From Brevundimonas pondensis (lineage in GTDB: Bacteria; Pseudomonadota; Alphaproteobacteria; Caulobacterales; Caulobacteraceae): a stretch of DNA of 64,000 bases. Every line of letters begins with the position of its first letter. The first letter of the stretch is position 1. Location of the stretch: positions 1 to 64,000 of the forward strand of contig NZ_CP062006.1 of the NCBI RefSeq assembly GCF_017487345.1, in the 5' to 3' direction. Under the pieces are notes generated by a model. That model was not told the DNA's origin. It ran no database searches and saw only the letters and a program-made list of their open reading frames with translations. Both the position numbers and the translations under genes were made by a program. Shown here one piece after another: positions 53,773-61,901 of the stretch.

Positions 53773-55314
53773 ATGACCCAATCCTTCGCCACGCGTGAAC
53801 CTGACGACCTGGACGGGTTCGAAATGGACGACGAGTTCCTGAACCTGGCGGCTGCCGAGACGGCGGGGGCTGACGCCGTCCCCGCCTATCCGACGGGTCC
53901 GGACGCGGAGGCGGCCTTCAATCCGGTGGGGCGGCTGGTCGACGCCGCCGAAAGCGCCGCCGTGACCGCAATTCTTCCCGCCGTTGCGACGCCCGCCCCT
54001 GTCGCGCCCGGCGCCGTCGCTGAACCCCTGTCACACTCGCTCGAAGTCGCCGGCCTGCCGGTCGCCGCCGCGGCAACGGTCGAGGTGTCGATTCCGCGCA
54101 TCGCCGTCCATGTCTTCGCCGAGCGTCAGGACACGCTGGCCGCCGCCGAGCGCGCGGGACAGGATCGGCGCATGGCTCGCGCCACCACGCAAATTCGCAT
54201 CGGCGGGGTGAGCGCCGCCGTCGCGGCCTATCAGGGCGAGCCGACGCCGCCGCTGATCATCGTCGAATGCCTGAAGGACCCGCAGACGCTGCTGTGGGAG
54301 ATTGATCAACTGGCTGAGGTCTGCGACGCGGGCACCAAGGTGGTGGTCATCGGCGCGACCAACGACATTCTGCTGTTCCGAGAGCTGATGCGGCGCGGAG
54401 TGAGCGAATACCTCGTGGCGCCGGTTCAGCCGCTGCAACTGATCTCGGCCATCGGCGGCCTGTTCGCCGACCCGGCTCAGCCCTTCGTGGGGCGCTCCAT
54501 CGCCTTCGTCGGCGCGCGCGGCGGGGCCGGGGCCTCGGCAGTGGCCCACAACACCGCCTACGCCATGAGCGAACGGATCGGGGTCAACACGGTCATCGTC
54601 GACTATGATCTGCCGTTCGGCACCGCCGGCCTGGACTTCAACCAGGACCCGCTGGGCGGCGTCGCCGACGCCCTGAGCCAGCCAGACCGTCTGGACGCGA
54701 CCTTGCTGGACCGGATGATGGTCCGTTGCACCGACAAGCTGAGCCTGTTCGCCGCCCCCGCCACCCTGGACGCCGACTGGGACATCCAGCCGGACGCCTT
54801 TGAGGAGGTGACCAGCCGAATCCGCTCGACCGCGCCTTTTGTGGTGCTGGACCTGCCGCATCTGTGGTCGGGCTGGATGCGAAGGACGCTGATCTCGGCG
54901 GATGAGGTGGTGATCGTGGCGACGCCCGATCTGGCTTCCCTGCGCAACGCCAAGAATATGATCGACCTGGTCAAGCAGGCGCGTCCGAACGACGCTCCGC
55001 CGCGTCTGGTGCTGAACCAGGTCGGCGTGCCGGGCCGTCCTGAAATTCCGGCCAAGGACTTCGGCGCGGCGCTGGGCGTTCATCCCAGCCTGATCATTCC
55101 CTTCGACGCCAAGGTGTTCGGCTCGGCCGCCAACAACGGTCAGATGATCGTTGAGGCCGGCGCCAAGTCCAAGGCCGCCGAGGCCTTCCAGACCCTGGCC
55201 CAGATCGTGTCGCGTCGTGAACTGCCGGTCTTCGCCGCGCCGCGCGGCAAGGCCGAAGGGGCGTCGTCCAAGGGCGGTTCCCTGTTCGCCGGCCTGTTGA
55301 AGAAGAAGCGCTAG
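53773..55314 (+). CDS. cpaE: pilus localisation ATPase-like protein CpaE
   Basis: TadZ/CpaE-type MinD/ParA-fold protein that localises the pilus base in Caulobacter. The 513-residue product has an acidic low-complexity N-terminus (about 1-100), a receiver-like atypical domain (about 115-235: LIIVECLKDPQTLLWEIDQLAEVCDAG), and an ATPase fold. The Walker A position reads GARGGAGAS (247-255) instead of GKGGVGKT; the usual catalytic and signature lysines are missing, as in some TadZ proteins. DYDLPFGTAGLDFNQDPLGG and VLNQVGVPGRPE follow. Typical for CpaE. Confidence 0.94.
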   Translation: MTQSFATREPDDLDGFEMDDEFLNLAAAETAGADAVPAYPTGPDAEAAFNPVGRLVDAAESAAVTAILPAVATPAPVAPGAVAEPLSHSLEVAGLPVAAAATVEVSIPRIAVHVFAERQDTLAAAERAGQDRRMARATTQIRIGGVSAAVAAYQGEPTPPLIIVECLKDPQTLLWEIDQLAEVCDAGTKVVVIGATNDILLFRELMRRGVSEYLVAPVQPLQLISAIGGLFADPAQPFVGRSIAFVGARGGAGASAVAHNTAYAMSERIGVNTVIVDYDLPFGTAGLDFNQDPLGGVADALSQPDRLDATLLDRMMVRCTDKLSLFAAPATLDADWDIQPDAFEEVTSRIRSTAPFVVLDLPHLWSGWMRRTLISADEVVIVATPDLASLRNAKNMIDLVKQARPNDAPPRLVLNQVGVPGRPEIPAKDFGAALGVHPSLIIPFDAKVFGSAANNGQMIVEAGAKSKAAEAFQTLAQIVSRRELPVFAAPRGKAEGASSKGGSLFAGLLKKKR

Positions 55315-55317
55315 GTC

Positions 55318-56883
55318 ATGTTCGGCAAGCGTTCAGGACAGCCCGGGGTCGCCGTCGCGCCCCGCCCCGCACCGGCTCCCGCGCCGACCGCGGAGCCGCG
55401 CGTGCTGGACGCCGTCGACGCCTTTTCCGTTGAAGAACTGGAGGCGCCGGCGCCCTCGGACGCCGCCGATCGACTGGACGCCCTGGCCGCGCGTCCGCGT
55501 CCCGAAGCGGCCGCGCCGACGCCTGGCGGACCCGCCAAGGGGCCGCGCGCCACCCCGGGTCTGGAACAGCTGAAGAAGGCCCAGGCGGTCGCCGAGATCG
55601 TCCGCGAGCAGTCTGACTATTATCACGCCACGAAGACGACCATCTTCAACGCGCTGATGAATACCATCGATCTGTCCCAGCTGGCGCAGCTGGACACGAA
55701 GGCGGCGTCCGAGGAAATCCGCGACATCGTCGCCGAGCTGGTGGCGATCAAGAATGTCTCCATGTCGGTGGCCGAGCAGGAGCACCTGGTTCAGGACATC
55801 GTCAACGACGTCCTGGGCTATGGTCCGCTGGAGCCTCTGCTGAGCCGCGACGACATCGCCGACATCATGGTCAACGGCGCCGGACGGGTCTTCATCGAGG
55901 TCGGCGGCAAGGTGCAGCTGACCAATGTCCGTTTCCGCGACAACACCCAGCTGATGAACATCTGTCAGCGGATCGTGTCGCAGGTCGGCCGCCGCGTCGA
56001 TGAATCCAGCCCGATCTGCGACGCCCGTCTGCCCGATGGGTCGCGCGTCAACGTCATCGCTCCGCCCCTGGCGATTGATGGCCCGACGCTGACGATCCGG
56101 AAGTTCAAGAAGGACAAGCTGACGATGAAGAATCTGGTGGAGTACGCCTCCATCAGTCCCGAGGGCGCGCGCGTTCTCGGCGTCATCGGCGCGTCGCGAT
56201 GCAATCTGGTCATTTCAGGGGGCACGGGTTCGGGTAAGACCACGTTGCTGAACACCCTGACGGCCTTCATCGACCCGACCGAGCGCGTCATCACCTGCGA
56301 GGACGCCGCCGAACTGCAGCTGCAGCAGCCGCACGTGGTGCGTCTGGAAACCCGCCCGCCGAACCTGGAAGGCCAGGGCCAGATCACCATGCGAGATCTG
56401 GTCAAGAACTGTCTGCGGATGCGTCCCGAGCGCATCATCGTCGGCGAGGTGCGGGGGCCTGAGGCCTTCGACCTGTTGCAGGCGATGAACACCGGCCACG
56501 ACGGCTCGATGGGCACCCTGCACGCCAACTCCCCGCGCGAAGCCATCAGCCGGATGGAATCGATGATCACCATGGGCGGATACGGTCTGCCGTCCAAGAC
56601 CATCCGCGAGATGATCGTCGGTTCGGTCGACGTCATCGTCCAGGCCGCGCGTCTGCGCGACGGCTCGCGCCGTATCACCCACATCACCGAGGTTGTGGGC
56701 CTGGAAGGCGACGTCATCGTCACCCAGGACCTGTTCGTCTACGAGATCACCGGCGAAGACGCGCACGGCAAGATCACCGGCCGTCACCGTTCGACCGGCA
56801 TCGCCCGGCCCCGCTTCTGGGACCGCGCCCGCTACTATGGGCTGGAACGCGAACTGGCCGAAGCCCTGGACGCGGCGGAGTAG
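55318..56883 (+). CDS. cpaF: pilus assembly ATPase CpaF
   Basis: Hexameric motor that drives Tad pilus extension and retraction. The 521-residue protein has a Pro/Ala-rich N-terminus, an N-terminal domain (NALMNTIDLSQLAQLDT, VNDVLGYGPLEPLLSRDDIADIMVNG), Walker A ISGGTGSGKTTLLN (K307), Walker B-like CLRMRPERIIVGEVRGPEAFDLLQAMNTGHDGSMGTLHANSPREA and a C-terminal domain ending DAAE. Positions and motifs match TadA/CpaF. The start is three bases after cpaE and TadB follows after six bases. Confidence 0.97.
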   Translation: MFGKRSGQPGVAVAPRPAPAPAPTAEPRVLDAVDAFSVEELEAPAPSDAADRLDALAARPRPEAAAPTPGGPAKGPRATPGLEQLKKAQAVAEIVREQSDYYHATKTTIFNALMNTIDLSQLAQLDTKAASEEIRDIVAELVAIKNVSMSVAEQEHLVQDIVNDVLGYGPLEPLLSRDDIADIMVNGAGRVFIEVGGKVQLTNVRFRDNTQLMNICQRIVSQVGRRVDESSPICDARLPDGSRVNVIAPPLAIDGPTLTIRKFKKDKLTMKNLVEYASISPEGARVLGVIGASRCNLVISGGTGSGKTTLLNTLTAFIDPTERVITCEDAAELQLQQPHVVRLETRPPNLEGQGQITMRDLVKNCLRMRPERIIVGEVRGPEAFDLLQAMNTGHDGSMGTLHANSPREAISRMESMITMGGYGLPSKTIREMIVGSVDVIVQAARLRDGSRRITHITEVVGLEGDVIVTQDLFVYEITGEDAHGKITGRHRSTGIARPRFWDRARYYGLERELAEALDAAE

Positions 56884-56889
56884 GGCGCG

Positions 56890-57864
56890 ATGCTTCCCAT
56901 CCTAGCGGCGGTCCTGGCCTTCATCACCATCGGCGGACTGGGCTGGGTCCTGGTCGGCGGCGACGACACCTCCGGTCAGGCCGTCAAACGCGCCAAGGCC
57001 ATCGGCGCCGCGCGCGAGGCCACGGCCGCCAAGCGCGCCGCGGTCGCCAATACGCCCGAAGCGCGCCGCAAGCAGATCCTGAGCCAGCTGCAGGATGTGG
57101 AAAGGCGGGAACGCAAGGCCCGCATGACCATGAGCGCCAAGCTGAAACAGGCCGGACTGTCGATCAGTCTGCAGACCTTTGTCTTCATCAGCATCGGCGC
57201 CGGCGTCTTCGGCTTCCTGGTCCTGTTCCTGCTGGGCGTGAACATCTTCGTCGCCCTGGGCTTTGGTCTGGCCATGGGACTGGGCGCGCCGCGCTGGGTC
57301 GTCGGTTTTATGGGCAAGAAGCGAATGAAGCAGTTTTCGCTCGCCTTCCCGGACGCCGTGGACATTCTGGTGCGCGGCATCAAGACCGGTCTGCCGGTCC
57401 ACGACTGCTTCAAGATCATCGCCCGCGAAAGTCCGCAGCCCCTGGGCGGGGAGTTCCAGCGCCTGGTCGAGGGCATGGGCGTGGGCCTGACCCTGAGCCA
57501 GGCCCTGGACAAGATGTACGAGCGGATGCCGACGCCGGAGTTGAACTTCTTCGCCATTGTCATCGCCATCCAGCAGAAGAGCGGCGGCAACCTGGCCGAG
57601 GCCCTGGGCAATCTGACGGCGGTGCTGCGCGCACGTCGACTGATGGGTGAGAAGATCAAGGCCCTGTCGTCCGAGGCCATCGCCTCGGCCGGCATCATCG
57701 CGGCCCTGCCGCCCGTGGTCATGATCCTGGTGATGCTGTCCAGCCCTGGCTACATGATGACCATGTTCACCGACATGCGAGGCCAGGTCATGCTGCTGGG
57801 GTCGGCGATCTGGATGGCTTGCGGCGTCTTCGCGATGAAGCGCATGATTTCGTTCAAGTATTGA
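56890..57864 (+). CDS. tadB: inner-membrane platform protein TadB (CpaG)
   Basis: Type II secretion F-domain protein that forms the pilus platform with TadC. The 324-residue product has an N-terminal helix (about 2-20), two more helices (about 98-130), then a cytoplasmic F domain FPDAVDILVRGIKTGLPVHDCFKIIARE (about 152-179) with ALDKMYERMPTPELNFFAIVIAIQQKSGGNLAEALGNL and C-terminal helices (about 260-285, 297-315). Length is normal. The ATG lies six bases after cpaF; tadC begins 13 bases after the stop. Confidence 0.93.
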   Translation: MLPILAAVLAFITIGGLGWVLVGGDDTSGQAVKRAKAIGAAREATAAKRAAVANTPEARRKQILSQLQDVERRERKARMTMSAKLKQAGLSISLQTFVFISIGAGVFGFLVLFLLGVNIFVALGFGLAMGLGAPRWVVGFMGKKRMKQFSLAFPDAVDILVRGIKTGLPVHDCFKIIARESPQPLGGEFQRLVEGMGVGLTLSQALDKMYERMPTPELNFFAIVIAIQQKSGGNLAEALGNLTAVLRARRLMGEKIKALSSEAIASAGIIAALPPVVMILVMLSSPGYMMTMFTDMRGQVMLLGSAIWMACGVFAMKRMISFKY

Positions 57865-57877
57865 GGCGGAGAAGACC

Positions 57878-58873
57878 ATGGACGGCTTCATGCGCTTCAT
57901 CACCGACCTGCAGAACCTGCTCAGCATCGGCGTCGGCATTGCGGTTTTCGCCAGCGTCCTGACCCTGCTCAACGCCTTCACCGGCGGCGCGAGGCTGGGC
58001 AAGCGGATGCAGGCCGTTGCCGAGCGGCGCGAGGACCTGAAGCGACGCTCGCGTCAGGCCATGAACAACGGCGCCTCGCCCGGCGTCACTCTGCGTCACA
58101 GCGATGAGGGCTTCAAGAAGCGGGTGGTCGAGCGACTCAACCTGAGCAAGCTTCTGGAAGACCCCAAGGTCATCGAGAACATGGCCCAGGCCGGTTGGCG
58201 CGGACCGCGGCCGATCAACACCTTCTACTTCTTCCGTTTCGCCATGCCGTTCGCCTTCATGGCGGCGGCGCTTTTCTACCTGTTCGTGGTTGATGATTTC
58301 GGCTTGCCGCCGACGGTGCTGCTGGCGATCGTGGTCGGCGCCTTTGCGGCGGGCTTCTATGCCCCCAACGTCTATCTGACCAACCGCATCGCCCAGCGGA
58401 AGCAATCGATCGTGGCGGCTTTTCCCGACGCGCTTGACCTGCTGCTGATCTGCGTCGAATCCGGCATGTCGATTGAATCCGCTATCCAGAAGGTCAGCCA
58501 GGAAGTCGGCGCCCAATCGATCGAACTGGCCGAAGAACTCAGTCTGCTGTCGGCCGAGCTCAGCTATCTGCCGGATCGGCGCATGGCCTATGAAGGCATG
58601 GCCAAGCGCACCAACCATCCTGGCATCAAGGCCGTGGCCACGGCCATGACCCAGGCTGAAACCTATGGCACGCCGTTGGGTGGGGCCCTGCGGGTCATGG
58701 CCAAGGAAAACCGCGACCTGCGTCTGTCGGCGGCGGAAAAGAAGGCGGCGGCCTTGCCGGCCAAGCTGACCGTGCCGATGATCGTCTTCTTCCTGCCGGT
58801 GCTGTTCGTCGTCATCCTGGGACCGGCCATCATCAATATCCAGGACATGATGAAGGCGGGCGCCGGCGGTTGA
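57878..58873 (+). CDS. tadC: inner-membrane platform protein TadC (CpaH)
   Basis: Second F-domain platform protein of the Tad machine, 331 residues. N-terminal helix (about 12-35), helices about 120-160, then AAFPDALDLLLICVESGMSIESAIQKVSQEV (about 182-212), AMTQAETYGTPLGGALRVMAKENRDLRL and a C-terminal helix MIVFFLPVLFVVILGPAIINIQDM. RKQSIVAAFPDA is typical of TadC. It is the last gene of the plus-strand Tad operon, its stop adjoining the convergent SRPBCC gene. No terminator hairpin was found. Confidence 0.93.
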   Translation: MDGFMRFITDLQNLLSIGVGIAVFASVLTLLNAFTGGARLGKRMQAVAERREDLKRRSRQAMNNGASPGVTLRHSDEGFKKRVVERLNLSKLLEDPKVIENMAQAGWRGPRPINTFYFFRFAMPFAFMAAALFYLFVVDDFGLPPTVLLAIVVGAFAAGFYAPNVYLTNRIAQRKQSIVAAFPDALDLLLICVESGMSIESAIQKVSQEVGAQSIELAEELSLLSAELSYLPDRRMAYEGMAKRTNHPGIKAVATAMTQAETYGTPLGGALRVMAKENRDLRLSAAEKKAAALPAKLTVPMIVFFLPVLFVVILGPAIINIQDMMKAGAGG

Positions 58874-59305
58874 TCAGCCCTCGGCGGCGCGCTTCAGCGC
58901 CTCGGCGATGTCGTCGTAGGCGCTGCGGATCGCCTTGCGGTGCTTGTCGTGGAACAATTCGCCGCGCAGGCCGGAGAAGATGACGCCATTGGCGACGATG
59001 CAGGCGCCGCGATCCAGTTCTTCGATCTCATAGTAGCGGATGGCGTTGAACATGAAGCCGCGCTTTTCGACCCAGACCAGCTGCGAATAGGGCTGCCAGT
59101 CGCCCAGGCGCGCCTGGACCTGCCGCTCGGCCATGCCGGGCAGGGCCTCGGTCAGGCTGATGCTTGATCCAAACGCCAGGGTTCCTGTCAGGCTGGTCTC
59201 ATAGGGGTTCCAGGCGTGCCAATTCTCGAGGTCGCTGAGAATCTCCCAGATACGGTCCGACGGCGCGTTCACGCCGACACGTTTCTCGATACGGGTCGTG
59301 TCCAT
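58874..59305 (-). CDS. SRPBCC family protein
   Basis: A 143-residue cytoplasmic protein with a START-like fold. It opens with IEKRVGVNAPSDRIWEILSDLENWHAWNPYET, the hallmark of polyketide-cyclase/SRPBCC proteins, then LPGMAERQVQARLGDWQPYSQLVWVEKRGFMFNAIRYYEIEELDRG, and ends FHDKHRKAIRSAYDDIAEALKR. Such proteins bind hydrophobic ligands or regulate enzymes; the ligand is unknown. It converges on tadC with no spacing and is followed upstream, 28 bases away, by a thioredoxin-fold iron-sulfur-type protein gene in the same direction. Confidence 0.88.
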   Translation of the reverse strand: MDTTRIEKRVGVNAPSDRIWEILSDLENWHAWNPYETSLTGTLAFGSSISLTEALPGMAERQVQARLGDWQPYSQLVWVEKRGFMFNAIRYYEIEELDRGACIVANGVIFSGLRGELFHDKHRKAIRSAYDDIAEALKRAAEG

Positions 59306-59333
59306 GATCTGCCTCTGACACGGCTTTTCGACT

Positions 59334-59708
59334 TTAGGAAGTCGTCTCGGCAGGATCGTGGGACGTCAGGCTCGGCTTCAGGCGGCGGCCGTCGTCCAGG
59401 CCCAACCGCGCCTTGACCTCGAACAGGTCGGCGCCCGCCGGCACGATCAGCAGCTCCTCTGGGCGGCGGGTGTTGACCGCCACCACCGCATTCTTCGGGC
59501 AGACGTCGAAACAGTCGGCGCCGACCACGGCCAAATCGCCCTTGCGCCCCTTGCCGGCGTGCAGATAGCGCCGCAGCGCCTTTTTCAGCGTCTTGTCGCC
59601 GTCGGGACCGAAGCCGCCGTCCAGCTTCTTCGAGCACTTGCGACAGACCAGAACCACCTCGTTCCAGCGGGTCTTGGACACCTTGAAGGGTTTGGGCGTC
59701 TTGCTCAT
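59334..59708 (-). CDS. (2Fe-2S) ferredoxin-like thioredoxin-fold protein
   Basis: A 124-residue protein with four cysteines arranged as CRKC (about 21-24) and CFDVC (about 66-70), followed by PKNAVVAVN and LFEVKARLGL. This matches the thioredoxin-like (2Fe-2S) ferredoxin/DUF1636 pattern, in which the cysteines hold an iron-sulfur cluster. Lysine-rich segment TLKKALRRYLHAGKGRKG is basic and may bind nucleic acid or a partner. ATG 59708 (MSKTPKPFKVSK) is chosen over 59744. Function unknown; probably in a transcript with the SRPBCC gene. Confidence 0.8.
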   Translation of the reverse strand: MSKTPKPFKVSKTRWNEVVLVCRKCSKKLDGGFGPDGDKTLKKALRRYLHAGKGRKGDLAVVGADCFDVCPKNAVVAVNTRRPEELLIVPAGADLFEVKARLGLDDGRRLKPSLTSHDPAETTS

Positions 59709-59790
59709 GCGCTGGAAGATCGGCGTTCGCGACGACTTGCACAAGCGGCGTTCGCGCGCGCAACATGAACTTCACAAAGGGGAGTTCGCC

Positions 59791-61110
59791 ATGACCATTC
59801 GCTATCGCCTGACCGTCGCGGCCGTCGCCGCCGCGATCCTGTCGGGGGCGAGCGCGGCCGCCGCCCAGGTCCCTTCGGCCCGCATTGATGCTGCCGTGGA
59901 TCGGGTCATGCCTGAGGTCGTGGCCTGGCGTCGCGACCTGCACCAGCACCCTGAGCTGGGCTTCGCCGAGACGCGCACGGCCGGCGTGGTCGCCGATCAT
60001 CTGCGCGCCCTGGGGCTGGAGGTGCGCACGGGCGTGGGCAAGACCGGCGTGGTCGGCGTCCTGCGGGGCGCAAGGCCCGGTCGCACGGTAGCCCTGCGGG
60101 CCGACATGGACGCCCTGCCGGTCAGGGAGGCGACCGGCCTGGCCTTCGCCTCGACCGCGACCGGGACCTATATGGGCGAGACGGTGCCGGTGGCCCACGC
60201 CTGCGGCCATGACGCCCACGTCGCCATGCTGATGGGGGCCGCAGAGGTGCTGGCCGGGATGAAGGACCAGATCAGCGGAACCGTCGTCTTCATCTTCCAG
60301 CCGGCCGAGGAGGGCGCGCCTCCGGGCGAGCCCCTGGGCGGCGCCGCCCTGATGATCGCGGAGGGGGCGTTGAAGGACCCGGCGCCCGAGGCTGTCTTCG
60401 GGCTGCACGTCGTGCCGGGCGTTCCGGGAACCATCTTCTATAGACCGCAGGGTTTCATGGCGGCCTCGGACCGGGTGGATATCGTCCTGCACGGCAAGCA
60501 GACCCACGGCGCCTGGCCGTGGAAGGGGGTCGACGTGATCGCCGCCGCCGCCAATGTGGTCCAGACCGTCAACACCCTGACGGCGCGCACCATCGATCCG
60601 ACGACCACGCCGACCGTCTTCACCATCGCCACGATGGATGCGGGCGTGCGCTACAACATCATCCCTGACGAGGCGCGCCTCAGCGGCACCCTGCGCACCT
60701 TCGACGTGGCCCAGAGAGACGCCCTGGTGGCGCGCGCCGAGGCCGCCGTCGACCACGTGGCCGAGGCCTATGGCGCCACCGCCGATTTCGCGGTCAGGCA
60801 AAACGCGGCCCTGGTGTTCAATGACCCGGGCCTGTCGGCCTGGCTGGCGCCGGTGCTGGAAGAGGCGGCGGGTGCGGGCAAGGTCAATCCGGCCACGCCG
60901 CCGACCACGGTGGCCGAGGATTTCAGCTACTTCCAGCGTGTTGTCCCCGGCGTCTTCTATCACCTGGGCGGCAGCCCCGACGGCGTCGATCCGGCGACGG
61001 CGGCGCCCAATCACTCGCCCCAGTTCGACGTGAACGAGAAGGTTCTGCCGCTGGGCGTGAAGGCGCATGTCTTCAGCGCTCTGCGGTTTTTGGAGCGCGG
61101 CGAAAACTGA
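59791..61110 (+). CDS. exported M20 family amidohydrolase
   Basis: A 439-residue exported metallopeptidase-like amidohydrolase (signal peptide about 1-26, ending AAAAQ). It has M20D motifs: DLHQHPELGFAETRTAG with histidines (about 50-66), ALRADMDALPV, HACGHDAHVAMLMGAAEVL, FIFQPAEEGAPPG with the catalytic and metal glutamates, TTVAEDFSYFQRVVPGVFYHLG. This is the hippurate hydrolase/N-acyl amino-acid amidohydrolase group. Substrate unknown; most relatives are cytoplasmic, so the signal peptide is notable. AAAGGGGAG precedes ATG 59791. Confidence 0.93.
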   Translation: MTIRYRLTVAAVAAAILSGASAAAAQVPSARIDAAVDRVMPEVVAWRRDLHQHPELGFAETRTAGVVADHLRALGLEVRTGVGKTGVVGVLRGARPGRTVALRADMDALPVREATGLAFASTATGTYMGETVPVAHACGHDAHVAMLMGAAEVLAGMKDQISGTVVFIFQPAEEGAPPGEPLGGAALMIAEGALKDPAPEAVFGLHVVPGVPGTIFYRPQGFMAASDRVDIVLHGKQTHGAWPWKGVDVIAAAANVVQTVNTLTARTIDPTTTPTVFTIATMDAGVRYNIIPDEARLSGTLRTFDVAQRDALVARAEAAVDHVAEAYGATADFAVRQNAALVFNDPGLSAWLAPVLEEAAGAGKVNPATPPTTVAEDFSYFQRVVPGVFYHLGGSPDGVDPATAAPNHSPQFDVNEKVLPLGVKAHVFSALRFLERGEN

Positions 61111-61176
61111 TTGTTTCTGTTTATCAAGGGGTAAGCATGGGGATGCATCCTCGAGCCGTCTGACGAGGGTCCGCCG

Positions 61177-61320
61177 ATGTCACGCCTGCCGATCAATCTG
61201 CCGCCCAACGCCCCGGTGCGCCCCGCGCGCGGTCGCCTGAGGGATGTGGTCTTTTTCGGCATCTCCTTCGCCGCGGTCTTCATCGCCGCCCTGCTGGTGA
61301 TGGACATGCTGCTGGGGTAA
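61177..61320 (+). CDS. 47-residue membrane microprotein
   Basis: An ORF of 47 codons: a basic Pro/Arg-rich N-terminus (MSRLPINLPPNAPVRPARGR), then RLRDVVFFG and a single strong membrane helix (about 24-45, FFGISFAAVFIAALLVMDML). GAGGG lies ten bases before the ATG. Codon use matches the neighbours (GC-rich third positions), the stop TAA is clean, and RidA begins 30 bases later. Basic residues precede the helix, so the inside-positive rule puts the N-terminus in the cytoplasm. Function unknown. Confidence 0.65.
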   Translation: MSRLPINLPPNAPVRPARGRLRDVVFFGISFAAVFIAALLVMDMLLG

Positions 61321-61350
61321 GCCGGGGGCCTGACTTCAGGAGGCCTCCCC

Positions 61351-61692
61351 ATGATTACCCGCATCCAGCCCGGCGCCCGCATGAGCGAGGCCGTCATTCA
61401 CGGGAACACCGTCTATCTGGCCGGTCAGGTCGGCGAGCCGGGCGACGACGTCACCGCCCAGACGAAGACCACCCTGGCCGAGATCGACGCCCTGCTGGCC
61501 CAGGCCGGCACCGACAAGTCGAAAATCCTGATGGCCACCATCTGGCTGGCCGACATCGCTGACTTCGAGGCGATGAACGCGGTCTGGGACGCCTGGGTCG
61601 ACACGGCCAATCCGCCCGCGCGCGCCACCAGCGAAGCCCGGTTGGCCACGCCTGACTATCTGGTCGAGATCATCGTCGTGGCGGCGGTCTGA
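61351..61692 (+). CDS. RidA family protein
   Basis: A 113-residue YjgF/RidA-type protein; RidA deaminates reactive enamine/imine intermediates. Key features are VYLAGQVGEPGDDVTAQTKTTLAEIDALLAQAG, MATIWLADIADFEAMNAVWDAWVD and ARATSEARLATPDYLVEIIVVAA with the conserved arginine in PPARAT. The C-terminal motif differs from classical RidA (RSVVEV/ARLP), so it may be a Rid-subgroup member with different activity. CAGGAGGCC is a near-perfect ribosome-binding site, although a GC-rich inverted repeat here (GGGGGCC and GGCCTCCCC) might mask it. Overlaps the next gene by TGATG. Confidence 0.9.
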   Translation: MITRIQPGARMSEAVIHGNTVYLAGQVGEPGDDVTAQTKTTLAEIDALLAQAGTDKSKILMATIWLADIADFEAMNAVWDAWVDTANPPARATSEARLATPDYLVEIIVVAAV

Positions 61693-61901
61693 TGGCTCTC
61701 GACAAGGACAGCGAACTGGAGCGGTTCAAGGCGACGCGCGTCACCGCCCTCTACCGTCTCGACCTGATCGAGAAGGGCGCGCAGTTGACCTATGAGGACG
61801 GCACGCCCGTCGACATGGCTTCGGAAAAGCAGCGCCTGAAGGATCAGGTGGTCGACATGGACCGCCGCATCGCCCGTCTGGAAGCGGCGGGCGAGGCCTA
61901 G
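61692..61901 (+). CDS. small helical protein of unknown function
   Basis: A 69-residue charged protein (MALDKDSELERFKATRVTAL, then a DLIEKGAQLTYEDGTPVDMAS linker, and a coiled-coil-like RLKDQVVDMDRRIARLEAAGEA). No cysteine or membrane segment. ATG 61692 overlaps the RidA stop (TGATG), so it is probably coupled. I do not recognise a family. Its stop overlaps the end of dapE on the other strand by four bases. Confidence 0.75.
   Translation: MALDKDSELERFKATRVTALYRLDLIEKGAQLTYEDGTPVDMASEKQRLKDQVVDMDRRIARLEAAGEA

Noticed and set aside
61324..61350. Riboswitch-like hairpin masking the RidA ribosome-binding site
   Set aside because: GGGGGCC and GGCCTCCCC can pair but only through a bulge, and the same bases are needed for the Shine-Dalgarno, so the repeat may be incidental. 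No ligand-binding aptamer pattern is visible.
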